A stretch of 64,000 bases of DNA from Athripsodes cinereus (lineage: Eukaryota > Arthropoda > Insecta > Trichoptera > Leptoceridae): positions 11,656,001 through 11,720,000 of the forward strand of contig OX388318.1 of assembly GCA_947579605.1 (NCBI GenBank), written 5' to 3'. Under the pieces are notes generated by a model. The model did no database searches and was not told the DNA's origin. It saw only the letters and a list, made by a program, of their open reading frames with translations. A program made the translations under genes and the position numbers. This document shows positions 11,609 to 20,650 of this stretch, one piece after another. How positions within the stretch are numbered: the first letter of the stretch is position 1; each line of letters begins with the position of its first letter.

Positions 11609-11870
11609 GAGTGGCTCAGAGCCAAGGGTGCCTATCCAACAGTCGCAAAATTTTGTAGTTAGGCATATATTTCTTGACTTATCTGTATTATTTACTTATT
11701 TCAAAGATGCCGTATGTCAGCAGTGATTTAATCATATTATATTGTAAGCATTATTGACAATACGCATCTCTGAAATAAGTAAATAACAGTGATATACTGT
11801 ATCAAGAAATATATGCCCAACTACAAATTTTAGCGACTGTTGGATAGGCACCATTGGCTCTGAGCCACTC
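11609..11870. mobile_element. MITE with ~68-bp inverted repeats
   Basis: The left arm starts GAGTGGCTCAGAGCCAAGGG and runs through GTGCCTATCCAACAGTCGC and GCATATATTTCTTGA. The right arm is the near-complete reverse complement and ends at GGCTCTGAGCCACTC. ATAT flanks both ends and could be target duplication or part of the palindrome. Most of its 262 bp is inverted repeat, so the transcript would fold into a long hairpin. Non-coding. Confidence 0.85.
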
Positions 11871-12859
11871 ATATACACTTTTAATCAGCATCAGACTAAG
11901 AGTTCATATAATTTAATGCAGCTAGAAGAAATCTAATTATTTAGATGCAGTATAATAATTTATTTCATTACTATAAAAATTCATGTGAACTTGTTTATTT
12001 CTTAGAAGTTGATAATGCTCGTGTTAATAGATACAAAACATTTTTAATTATCTTTATAAAGCATTTTTCTTATTTTAATACATATTCTTAGGTACTTAAT
12101 ATATTACATTAAAAATTAATTTAAACAAAGATATCTGATACCTTCAAGATAGGTATGTCAATATTCATTAAGGAAGATGATCTTAACATGGAAGTCGAAA
12201 CGTCGCATCGCAATGGTCTACTCTAAATTATCAAAACACACGATAAATGGATAAAAATTGATTTTGATTCTGGAATGCGTAATCAATTAAGTTTGTTATT
12301 TACTTATTTCTTGAACCAAATTATAGTTAAAGAAATCGTGATTGAATAAAAATTCACTTATTTCTGATTTTCGTATGTCAAACATTTTGAAGTTTTCTAT
12401 AATCGACTATTAAATTGCTGACAATAATAGACCTTTCAAAAACTGTATGCACCTACCTGATTATTTTAAATGTTATGTTATCATTTTCTGATTTAGATTA
12501 AAATTGTTTGCTTAAAAGACATTATATTTTCCAGAATTTTTTGGACTTGTGAACTTTGAAAATGTCGGCGTACGATATGAAAAATTCACGTTTCTCATCA
12601 AGCACTCCCCTCAGTTTTGACTGCAAAGTAATTTAATAATATTTTGGTGTATGTAGGTATAACATGAGTTCACATACTATATCCTACATATAGATACAGG
12701 TAAGGACATAATATGGAATGATATCCAAATCATATTCGCCTCTAATTTTCTTCGCCGAAAATTGAATTAATAGACCCGTGTTCTCAACCTGATCTCCTAA
12801 TAACATAATATAAAGAATGGCAAGATTTTTACTTCTATTTAGAATATATTTTTTTGGAA
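11871..12859. other. No gene seen
   Basis: AT-rich. One GTCGAAACGTCGCATCG block near 12195 could be an old retroelement tail, but I cannot link it to another copy. Confidence 0.4.
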
Positions 12860-13030
12860 ATTAAGAGCTTGAGAAAAAAATGAACGAGGACAGAAAATAT
12901 GGACACATTGAATAAGAAAACATGCTTGAGGATTTGTACGACGAAAGCCAAAAGTATATATACGAATAAGATTATGTGGAGTTCGATTCTTTCTGCCTAT
13001 CCAGTAAGGGAAGCGGAGAATGATAATAAA
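12860..13030 (+). pseudogene. LINE fragment, C-terminal family with ACMRN motif
   Basis: A decayed relic with AAACATGCTTGAGGATTTG (read KTCLRI, compare RACMRN in the copies at 41.6 and 47.3 kb), followed by a non-coding tail TTCGATTCTTTCTGCCTATC. The same tail block (TCTGCCTACCCC) occurs near 41866. Only tens of codons remain, with frame breaks. Confidence 0.45.
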
Positions 13031-13184
13031 GGAGTTTATTTCCCGGACTTATAATAACCATTTACTAAAAAAATGCCAAAGAATTATCAAAATATATTCG
13101 TTTGTGGAAATTACTAGCCAAATCCTAGTTTTCCAACTATAAAAATTGAATTCGTCAATGCTATAATCTTATTATTATTATGTC

Positions 13185-13336
13185 AACGTTACTCGATGGA
13201 TCTGAGATGGCAATACTGGCTTAATGGGACTGATAGACTTAAGTGGTAAAAAAAAATCACTTTTTATTAGCCCAAACGAATTAATACTCGTAAGAGCCAT
13301 TTGACTCTTGAAATATCCAAACAAAAGTTATTTCAG
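13185..13336 (+). repeat. Family B dispersed repeat, copy 2
   Basis: Retains GAGATGGCAATACTGG, GGGACTGATAGACTTAAG, TGACTCTTGAAATATCC and the final GTTATTTCA in the same order as copies 1 and 3. More decayed, with a short poly-A interruption. Confidence 0.5.
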
Positions 13337-14095
13337 CGTAGGTACCTATATAAAAATTTAAGAAAATAATGCGAGAATTATCGTAAACATTGGATACTTT
13401 TTACTTATATGTAGTTGGATACTTTCAGTTCGTTATATTTATTTCTAAAATTTTGGAAATTTAAAATATGCATTTGAATTATGAAAATAACTGTACGTTT
13501 ATAGTATTAACAGTTGTGATTATTAAAGTTGATAATATTTTAACAGCTTTTTAGTACTACTTATGAACATCTTCCGTCAGGTAGAAATTTAAATAAATCA
13601 CTCGGTTTAAGCTATGAAATTTATAGTTATAAAACTTGGTCGAATCGTAGAATTAAGTATTATGGCTTCGATGAATTTACAATCAGTGATTTATGAGCGA
13701 TGACCTTCTCTACGAACAAATAGTTTTATATCATACTATAGATATCATGACATCGACACTCAAATATCTAACATTTTTAGAGATGAAAAGTATTAAACTA
13801 TGTTCTAAATACTTCAAAATTTAAGGAATAAAATGCGCTTTATATTCTGTGTTATTTTATCTACGAAAAAATTGCCTTTCGGAGTTATACATTTTGAATT
13901 AAAAAAAACAATTGTTTTCTACCATAATTAGGTATTGTCTATTAAATAAATATTATACTCCTGTATTACAAATTGTGAAATTATGGATACAAGTTGAGGA
14001 GGGTAATATATATATGTAGCTTATATTTTGTGATTTGTAAATTATTTCTCTTTGAATGTAGATTCAAATGTTTTATAATTCAAATATATAATACC
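13337..14095. other. No gene seen
   Basis: AT-rich, stop-dense sequence. No repeat relationship noticed inside the window. Confidence 0.45.
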
Positions 14096-14315
14096 TACCC
14101 CCGATTCTATTTCATTTTTAGTGTGCACTAACTAAAAAAGGAACGTTCCAATTTTAGTTAGTCTACATTGGTATTCTATAAACTATAAAATTGTTCCTAC
14201 CAAGAATTATATACAACTAATTTCATATAGAATAGGAATGTTAGTTCAGGTGAACTTAATTATAAAATTTTAAAACATTCTTATTTTAGTTTGAACCAAT
14301 ATAGAATAGGGGGTA
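14096..14315. mobile_element. MITE with short inverted repeats
   Basis: The left end TACCCCCGATTCTAT is answered at the right by ATAGAATAGGGGGTA (one mismatch plus one shift). A second pair of ATAGAAT-type blocks lies inside. Length about 220 bp, no frame. TA at both edges is compatible with a TA duplication. Confidence 0.6.
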
Positions 14316-14339
14316 TTGTCTACTTTAATCTCTGAGACT

Positions 14340-14395
14340 GACAATGTCCTTGTAAGACGAAACGATGTCTCTCGAAATAAAAAAAAAAACAATAT
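14340..14395 (+). repeat. Possible retroelement 3' end with A tail
   Basis: GTCCTTGTAAGACGAAACGA leads into a CTCGAAATAAA block and an 11-base A run. A polyadenylation-like AATAAA merging into poly-A is typical of a retrotransposed 3' end. No second copy seen. Confidence 0.3.
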
Positions 14396-15145
14396 AGGTA
14401 GTAGATTTTTTTTGTTATAAGGGAAATCACCCGAATTCGAGTACATTATGTGTTAATCTTAATATTCCAATATGTTAACTTAATAATTGTAAAATCATCG
14501 AATATACCAAGCATATATTTTTCGATTCCTGTTTTTTTCAAAATAATATTTTCGATAAATGTGCTTCGATGGAATTTATACCTGTTACCCACAACTTTCA
14601 CGGTTACTCGCATAAGGTATAATATGAGTTCCTAGTCAACCTAATACTCATAGAATAACGAATAGTATCTATACCGAGTATCTAACAGTAGGTAGTATCT
14701 GCTATTTCGTTGACATGACATTTGATGGCATCGGTGTCTTTTCGTGACAGGGTATAAATCTTTTATGCTTGACTACTTAAATAATAAGAATAATAATAAA
14801 ATCGGTATGAGTAGCGTTCACACCTATGAAGATTTGTCATGCATACAGGTAGCTATACCTAGATAAAAATCAACGCACATATGCGCATGGTACGAAATGT
14901 AGCTGTATCTGGTCCCTGCCATTGAATTAAAATTAATTAATGAAAGAAAGCAGTTTTTTTTTGTTTTTTGCAAAGTTTCTAATAAATTATGGATTGTTGA
15001 AAGTGTTTTTTTTTATTCCTACGTTAGAAAAGATCGATATAAAATATTTAAACAGTAGGAATTAAATCACTTGCAAAATGCAATAGGTATATTGTATAAA
15101 TGTATTCAGAAAGAAGCAAAAAAATCTTTGTTTTCTCATTAAGTA
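14396..15145. other. No gene seen
   Basis: AT-rich with poly-T near 14955 and 15008. The 61-codon frame at 14450 has no recognisable feature. Confidence 0.45.
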
Positions 15146-15400
15146 TATCATCATCATCATCATCGCCCTCAACGCTCCTCTCGGGAGCACAGGGCAGAAT
15201 CCAGCCTCCTCCATTCAGAGCGCCAATTGCGTCATCTCTTTCCACGACATTCCCTGCGCTCTGATATCGTTGTCATAGGAACGGTGTATTGTAAAAGAGG
15301 GACGCCCGGGCCGACGTAACCCTTGCGGACGGAAGAACAGCGCTCTTTTTGGCCAACTATCATTGGACATTCTCAAAACATGTCCCAGCCAGCCTCTTCT
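15146..15400 (-). pseudogene. Family E: LINE C-terminal fragment with (ATG)n-type tail
   Basis: In this orientation it begins with a CATCAT run at 15149-15164 (the simple-repeat tail of a minus-strand insertion), then CGCCCTCAACGCTCCTCTCG and GGCAGAATCCAGCCTCCTCC. The minus strand encodes a decayed version of the peptide seen better at 37700-37873 (MSWKEVTRLAHRCSEWRRLV). W..LA..C..WR near the ORF end is typical of LINE reverse-transcriptase C-termini. The part nearest 15400 (CGGACGGAAGAACAGCGCTC) is the upstream end of the surviving piece. Confidence 0.6.
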
Positions 15401-16137
15401 GTATGTAAGTAGTAGGTAACTAATAAGGATGGTTTGTTATACAAATTCACAACACTGTTATCTATCATTGTTTTAAAGGCATGATATTGAATACATGGAC
15501 GATTGCGTGCATGTTATAACGGTTTTAGTTTAGTTGTATCAACGATTCTTACATAGATCATACAACATTGTATGTAAATTAAATACATTGTATTGAAAAT
15601 TGTATTCTTTACCAATGTCACGGGTACTCTTAAAGGTACATATGTAAGCTGTCTACTGTCCCCCTCTTTCAGAATATAATTATTATGTTGCATATAGATA
15701 CCTCTCCTTGCCACATAAATTTCTCTGGTTAAGAATAGTTCTTCCACTCTTTTCTGTAAGCTTTCTGTTTTGTAAGAGGCGGGTGTCTTTAAAACATAAG
15801 TAATAATTATTTAACATCTCCCAATTAGAGATGGCGCAGAAAGGATGGCTTGCATTATTACATGCGGATTATTTGCTAATAGACAGATAAATCAGTGAAA
15901 AAAGTTATTCAGTAAGTGTTGAGAAGGTTTATCACTGAATCCAACGATCATTATTTTCACGTAAGACTGACATTCAATAGATATCCACGAATGAATGTAT
16001 GTACATCTAGATACGTAATTATGTACTTTGGCGCACTCTCCTTAGGCACGTGTATATACGCTAAGTACAGTAGCGTAGGACTTGCATTGGTTCTATCAGA
16101 CATATTATTATTACAATACGTGACATTAATACAATTG
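15401..16137. other. No gene seen
   Basis: Two overlapping open frames on opposite strands near 15916-16187 are mutual shadows and show no domain. An inverted TACAATG / CATTGTA pair lies near 15560-15590. Confidence 0.45.
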
Positions 16138-16673
16138 CAGTGGTGCCTCGCATAAAGAACGCCTCGCACAGCGAACGCTGCACACAACGAACTTCCTGTT
16201 CGTTCATTTCACGATTCATACAACGAACTTCGCTTCACACAACGAAGTCGCCCGAGCTTCCACGATCGCTGCAGATGTATTGCATACTCCCACGCAGGCA
16301 CTGCAGGCAGTCGTTAGTCACTGCGCTTAACTTACGATGTTGGAGAAAAGAGAAAAACAAACGACTTTGGACAGGTTTTTCATGAAACCATCGGCCAAAA
16401 AGCAGAAAATGGATGAAGATGTGCAAGATTCGGTATACTCTACTTAGTCTGTCTTAAAATTAAAAAAAAAAATGTTTTTGTTAGATGTATCTAAATAAAA
16501 ATAATAACAAGAAATTTATCTTTTTTTATGTCATCTTAGCATATTTTATGCTACAGAACGAATTATTTTTTTTAACATGTATTGTTATGGGAAAACGCGT
16601 TTCACATAACGAACTTTTCGCATAACAAACTTGCTCCTGGAACGAATTAAGTTCGTTGTGTGAGGCACCACTG
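16138..16673 (+). mobile_element. pogo/Tigger-like DNA transposon, internally deleted
   Basis: Terminal inverted repeats CAGTGGTGCCTCGCATAAAG at the left and the complement of TTCGTTGTGTGAGGCACCACTG-type sequence at the right. The right flank is TA. The left flank is TG, which may be a mutated TA. Subterminal blocks CACACAACGAACTT and CATAACGAACTTTT recur inside both ends in opposite orientations. CAGTG ends plus TA are the pogo/Tigger pattern. At 536 bp it is too short for a transposase and carries only a tiny N-terminal-like frame. Confidence 0.75.
16337..16447 (+). CDS. 36-codon remnant inside pogo-like element
   Basis: The frame runs from ATG at 16337 to TAG at 16445-16447 and reads MLEKREKQTTLDRFFMKPSA then a Lys-rich and acidic end. 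The QTTLDRFF string resembles a PIP-box-like motif (Q..L/I..FF). Such a motif can bind the sliding clamp PCNA, and PIP boxes are reported in some pogo/Tigger transposases. A deletion joins it directly to the 3' part of the element. It could be a leftover piece of the transposase coding region or a chance small frame. There is no evidence that it is expressed. Confidence 0.35.
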   Translation: MLEKREKQTTLDRFFMKPSAKKQKMDEDVQDSVYST

Positions 16674-17411
16674 TATTATACATCAAAGTTATCAATATTT
16701 TAAAATATTATTAATAATAAACAATAATTGATAAATTAAAATTCAAAGAGTTAAATAATTGTTTATTCTAAAAATAAACACATTTTGATATTCATATCTA
16801 TGCTTTGTTTTTCTATGACTTGTTGTCACTCAATGTTATATTTTCTATTATTGTTTCTCTGTATCTGCGTTGTCTATTGCATATCTATGAAAACCGTTAT
16901 TTCAAAACAAATGTTTATCAGCGATTAACTTCAAAGACATTTGTGTTTAAGGTGTGGTTATTCTTAAACGCATATAATTTAAAAGGTTAGCGTTTGAGAA
17001 GAGTAGCTATAGTGTAGACTGTCGTTTCTAACTGTAGTTCTCTGTGTATAATAATATTGTTAATAATATTATTTGGATTTAATGATACAAGGGCAAGTGA
17101 TCAGAGGACAAAAGTAGGTACAAGTTGCTGCATAAGATCATCAAGAGTAAGTTCGAGGATTGAAGAGGTTTTGGAAGAAGATGGATCTCCTAGTTTCACA
17201 ATAAACACGAGTGGACAAAAATACGGAGTGTCGAGGAGCTGTTTCGGACTGCCCAGGATAGGACACAGTATTCTTTGATTTTGGGTTTACTGAAAATAGG
17301 TAACATAAGATATTTTGAGTTTTCATATTCTTGATTCAACTTTTGACAAACTTCACGGGAATACAGAGTGGATACGAGTCAGTCCCAATCAGAACCGTAA
17401 TTTGTATAGTA
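16674..17411. other. No gene seen
   Basis: AT-rich. The short frames at 16805 and 17057-17326 have no domain. A direct AATAATATT repeat lies near 17050-17070. Confidence 0.45.
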
Positions 17412-17505
17412 CCAATTTTTTTTTTTTTTTTAAAAAGATATATCTGGGTTTTGTTATAAACCCAAATACAACCTTATACACCTTTCACAGTAAGCTAAAA
17501 GCTTG
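17412..17505 (-). repeat. SINE family S, 3' half
   Basis: Begins with a 16-base T run (the A tail on the minus strand), then AAAAAGATATATCTGGGTTT, AACCCAAATACAACC and CACCTTTCACAGTAAGC, ending AAAAGCTTGTGT. The tRNA-like head is missing. The identical order is seen at 45120-45188 and 46364-46440. 5' truncation is the likely cause. Confidence 0.75.
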
Positions 17506-17514
17506 TGTAAATGT

Positions 17515-17752
17515 AAATAAATTAAATCAACTATTTTCGAAAGACATAATTAAGTATCTCAAAACCTTATGTTATCAGTGTTTGAAGAATGGTCATATAT
17601 CGAAAACATCATCCAGGCTTTCGGGAAACTTTCGGAATAGTAAATTGTGTATAGACATTTATGTTATATTAAATTGTCACAGGATATTATTTTTATATAA
17701 TCCAGCAAGTCGCAGACTCAAATATGAATCTATTATTTGGGTACTAACATGA
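17515..17752 (+). pseudogene. Possible gag zinc-knuckle relic (low confidence)
   Basis: The open frame reads YLKTLCYQCLKNGHISKTSS, that is C-x2-C-x4-H with the fourth ligand (Cys) missing. The context KTLCYQCLKNGH resembles the first knuckle of BEL/Pao-type gag proteins (LCFNCL..GH...C). The frame before it is SINE sequence and the frame after it shows no second knuckle. It may be a decayed piece of an LTR retrotransposon gag, or chance. Confidence 0.25.
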
Positions 17753-18340
17753 TGATGGGTACTCAAATTCAATACACCAATACATGCAAAGCCCAGAAGG
17801 TTTCACTCTCAAAGATGAATAAATTGGATCTAATCCTTAAATATGTTTTTAGTCTGGTGTTGAAAATTAGAATAACATATATTGTTTAGTGAATAATTAT
17901 TATGATTTGTACTTGAACTTATTAAAACAGTTCACAACAAAAACCACGTGAGTTATCACTCTAAATATGAAAATTAAAATACATGTCGTTTATATTCTTG
18001 TGACCTATTAAAATTTTAATGTCAAAATTATTTTTTTTTGGAGCAACAAATGCACTGTGCATACAAATTAATTTCGTGTGGTTGCTTTACAAAGAAGCTT
18101 CATAATACAATGATATAATATGGTATCTGTCAAATTATTAATTTTATTAATATTGTAACCACATCCATATACGTAATACCTACGTAGTTGTAGGTATATA
18201 CACGAAACATAAAGTAATAAAATATACTTACTCAAATTTCATTATTTTGTCCTTAAAACATTGATTGTTAATGCAAGGCACGTACACGAAATATAAACAT
18301 TCAGTCCAACACTGCGACATTGGTGTAACGTAAGGATATT
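17753..18340. other. No gene seen
   Basis: AT-rich. The string TACACGAAAYATAAA occurs twice, near 18199 and 18282. Confidence 0.4.
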
Positions 18341-18684
18341 ATCAAATATAAAATTCTCGTGTCACGGTGTTTGTTATCATAATCCTCCGAAACGGCTGGA
18401 CTGATTTTAATGACATTTCTTGTGCTTGTCGGGTAGGTCTGAGAATCGGCCAACATTTATTTACCATACCCCTAAAAGTTGAGGGTGGTCCACCCTGATT
18501 CTATTTTATTTCTTAGACAATTTTTTTTATTTTTATTTTTGTATGGTGAGGAATTAAAAAATACATACAGACCTAAATTTTCACCCTTCTACCATAAACC
18601 CCTATTTTTCATAGTGATATTAGTATGTGGCAAATGTATATGACATGATGTATGGCAAAACAACGTTTGCCGGATCAGCTAGTA
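18341..18684 (-). repeat. Family F dispersed repeat, full-length copy
   Basis: On the minus strand it begins ACTAGCTGATCCGGCAAACG and ends CGTGACACGAGAATTTTATA. In between are GGGGTTTATGGTAGAAGGGTG and a GGGTGGACCACCCT block. The same order is found on plus at 29590-29900 and, truncated, at 54769-54914. Sequences starting ACTAGCTGACCCG are a familiar dispersed insect repeat, though I cannot name the element. Non-coding. Confidence 0.8.
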
Positions 18685-19009
18685 TTTTTATATAATTTAT
18701 GAAATTTAAGTTTTCAAAAACTCCGAATACACTCTCAAATACTTTTGCAGAAAGTCGTGGAGTTGATTCAAAGAGAAGATTTGAAGATGGAATCTCTCGT
18801 TCGACATATTTAAATTCTGATTTCCAAATATTATTTTTTTCGACTTATTCATATATTGATAACTACGGGTAAAAGCTTGAGAAAAAGCTTTGTCCCCTTT
18901 TGATTGGTTGCACCGAAAAAGGCTATTTTTTGGCATTGTATTGCTTCAAAATGAAGAGTTTATATCGAACAGAATTGGTTATTGAAGGTTTTCCTCAAAT
19001 AAAGGGGAA

Positions 19010-19234
19010 TGTCACACACGTTTTCATAATATATGACATTCCTACTTATACAACGACTGTTACTGTATCGTAGAGGCAATTGAAGATTGATGAATAATGA
19101 TATGTGTGCGCCCTTGCGGTGGTTTTTACAAAAGGGCGCTATATAAATTGTCTAGAGAACTTTTACTATTACTTCTGAGAGCTGTCAAATTATTAATAAT
19201 AAATAAATATTGGTTTAAAAATTACCTAACTACA
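19010..19234 (+). mobile_element. Possible solo LTR
   Basis: The segment starts TGTCACACACG and ends CCTAACTACA, so it has the TG..CA ends of an LTR. Inside are an 8-bp perfect hairpin (GCGCCCTT / AAGGGCGC, 19108-19139), then TATATAAA at 19140-19147, and AATAAA at 19198-19203. That is the promoter-then-polyA order of an LTR. No target duplication is visible (flanks GGAA and GACA), so the borders or the identity may be wrong. Confidence 0.35.
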
Positions 19235-20194
19235 GACAAAGCAAGGTGTCTGTACAAATGTTAATACATTTACAAGCAATCATTGTCTTATCTTTGTAGG
19301 TACCTACTCTGGTTCACAGTTTACAGAATGATTTAATAATATTTCCATGAGATTTATTTATATAATTTGATGAATTTTATAATTAAATTGATACGCCCGT
19401 GTGAAATTATTACAATAATATACAATCACTTCATTATTATTCAAAGATTCTGCCATGTCAGTTACGGGACAATCTATCTAATAATATACAGCTGTATTAT
19501 GTGCATACATGCCTACCTGATTGTCCATAATAATATCTTAAGATATAACTATACGCATCTTAATAAATATACCTGCATATACAATGATAATACTTATATA
19601 AGATATTGATTGCCCGTATTTTGAATATTATTAGGTACATATTGATTTCATAAATAATTACTTAAGACGCATTTATTTTCTTTTATAGTTTTTTTTTTCA
19701 AATATATCCTATGCATTCTAATTTATCTAAACTTGCTTTATTTTGAAACATGTTTATCAAACATTGTATTAGGTTTACTGGAAGACATTGCTTCTACGCC
19801 TTTTGTACAAATTTATTTTGAGATTAAAGTGCTTATTATTTATCATTATTTTTATTTTGCTGGTTTTCTAGTTTTTGATCAATTTGTTTTTGTATTTTAT
19901 TAATTAAATATGTTAAAACTGTACCTACCTATGTTTGCAAAAGAAAAAAAACAGTTTTCATCTATAGATGTCTTTATATTAGAAGAAATACGATTAACAC
20001 CTATTCAGTGCATGTTTTTTTTATCCAGTTCAATTGGAAAAAAATACCAACGTTTTATAACTGCATAAAATAAAATAAATTATAAAAAACCTTGTGTCTA
20101 GAGAATCTTACCAACTATTTTCGCTGTAATAATATCTGAAATGTAAGATGAGTCTCTTAGTGACGAAATATAGTACTAACTAGATGGGGTCTAG
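19235..20194. other. No gene seen
   Basis: AT-rich. The 80-codon frame at 19367-19609 is rich in Tyr, Ile and Cys, as expected from base composition alone. Confidence 0.45.
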
Positions 20195-20330
20195 GAAAAT
20201 TCACCGACAACAATTTGCCGACGGACAATTTACCGACAACAATTCACCGAGAGGACAAATTACCGAGAGGATAATTCACCGACAGGATAATTCATCGACG
20301 TACATTTCACCGACAGACAATTTGCCGACA
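20195..20330. repeat. Degenerate tandem array of ACCGACA-type units
   Basis: About nine units of 13-16 bases around a consensus GACAATTCACCGACAG, with variants TTTGCCGACA, TTTACCGACA and TTCACCGAGA. Unit length is not strictly constant, and the CCGA core is the most conserved part. It is not a CRISPR: there are no unique spacers and the setting is eukaryotic. Family A sequence starts ~70 bases downstream. Confidence 0.85.
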
Positions 20331-20399
20331 AATACGAATAATTAGATGTCCATAGATCAGGACAATTCAATTCAAAACAGGGTAATTAGGAAAGAATAG

Positions 20400-20650
20400 G
20401 TATCTCACTCTTATCTGTAAGTTTTTTTGTGTCCTGTAAAAAAGCAGGTAGGTAATCGTAGAACATCTCATATGTATAAGACAATTAATATCTTCAATTC
20501 AGTGGTGAGGTATGTTACCCATTCTGAATGTCTTAATTTTTATTGGCACAGAGAGGACGACCTGCATGTTTATTATATGCAATTGGTTCACTGGTAACCC
20601 CACTTGTGAGGAATGTCGTGATGGAAAATACCTATGTACGTATTGTGATG
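20400..20650 (+). repeat. Family A dispersed repeat, nearly complete copy
   Basis: Holds both halves: an upstream block (GTATCTCACTCTTATCTGTA, TTTTTTTGTGTCCTGTAAAAA, AGCAGG) and a downstream block (TTCAGTGGTGAGGTATGTTA, CCCATTCTGAATGTCTTAAT, TTTTATTGGCACAGAGAGGA, CGACCTGCATGTTTATTATA, then GGTTCACTGGTAACCCCAC and GTCGTGATGG). At least eleven other fragments in this window, on both strands, match parts of it. Non-coding. Confidence 0.8.

Noticed and set aside
17315..17752. 145-codon protein
   Set aside because: Its middle is SINE sequence in reverse with a homopolymer-derived Phe run. Only the end might be a gag relic.
20195..20330. Possible CRISPR-like array
   Set aside because: Units are contiguous and degenerate with no unique spacers, and the DNA is eukaryotic.
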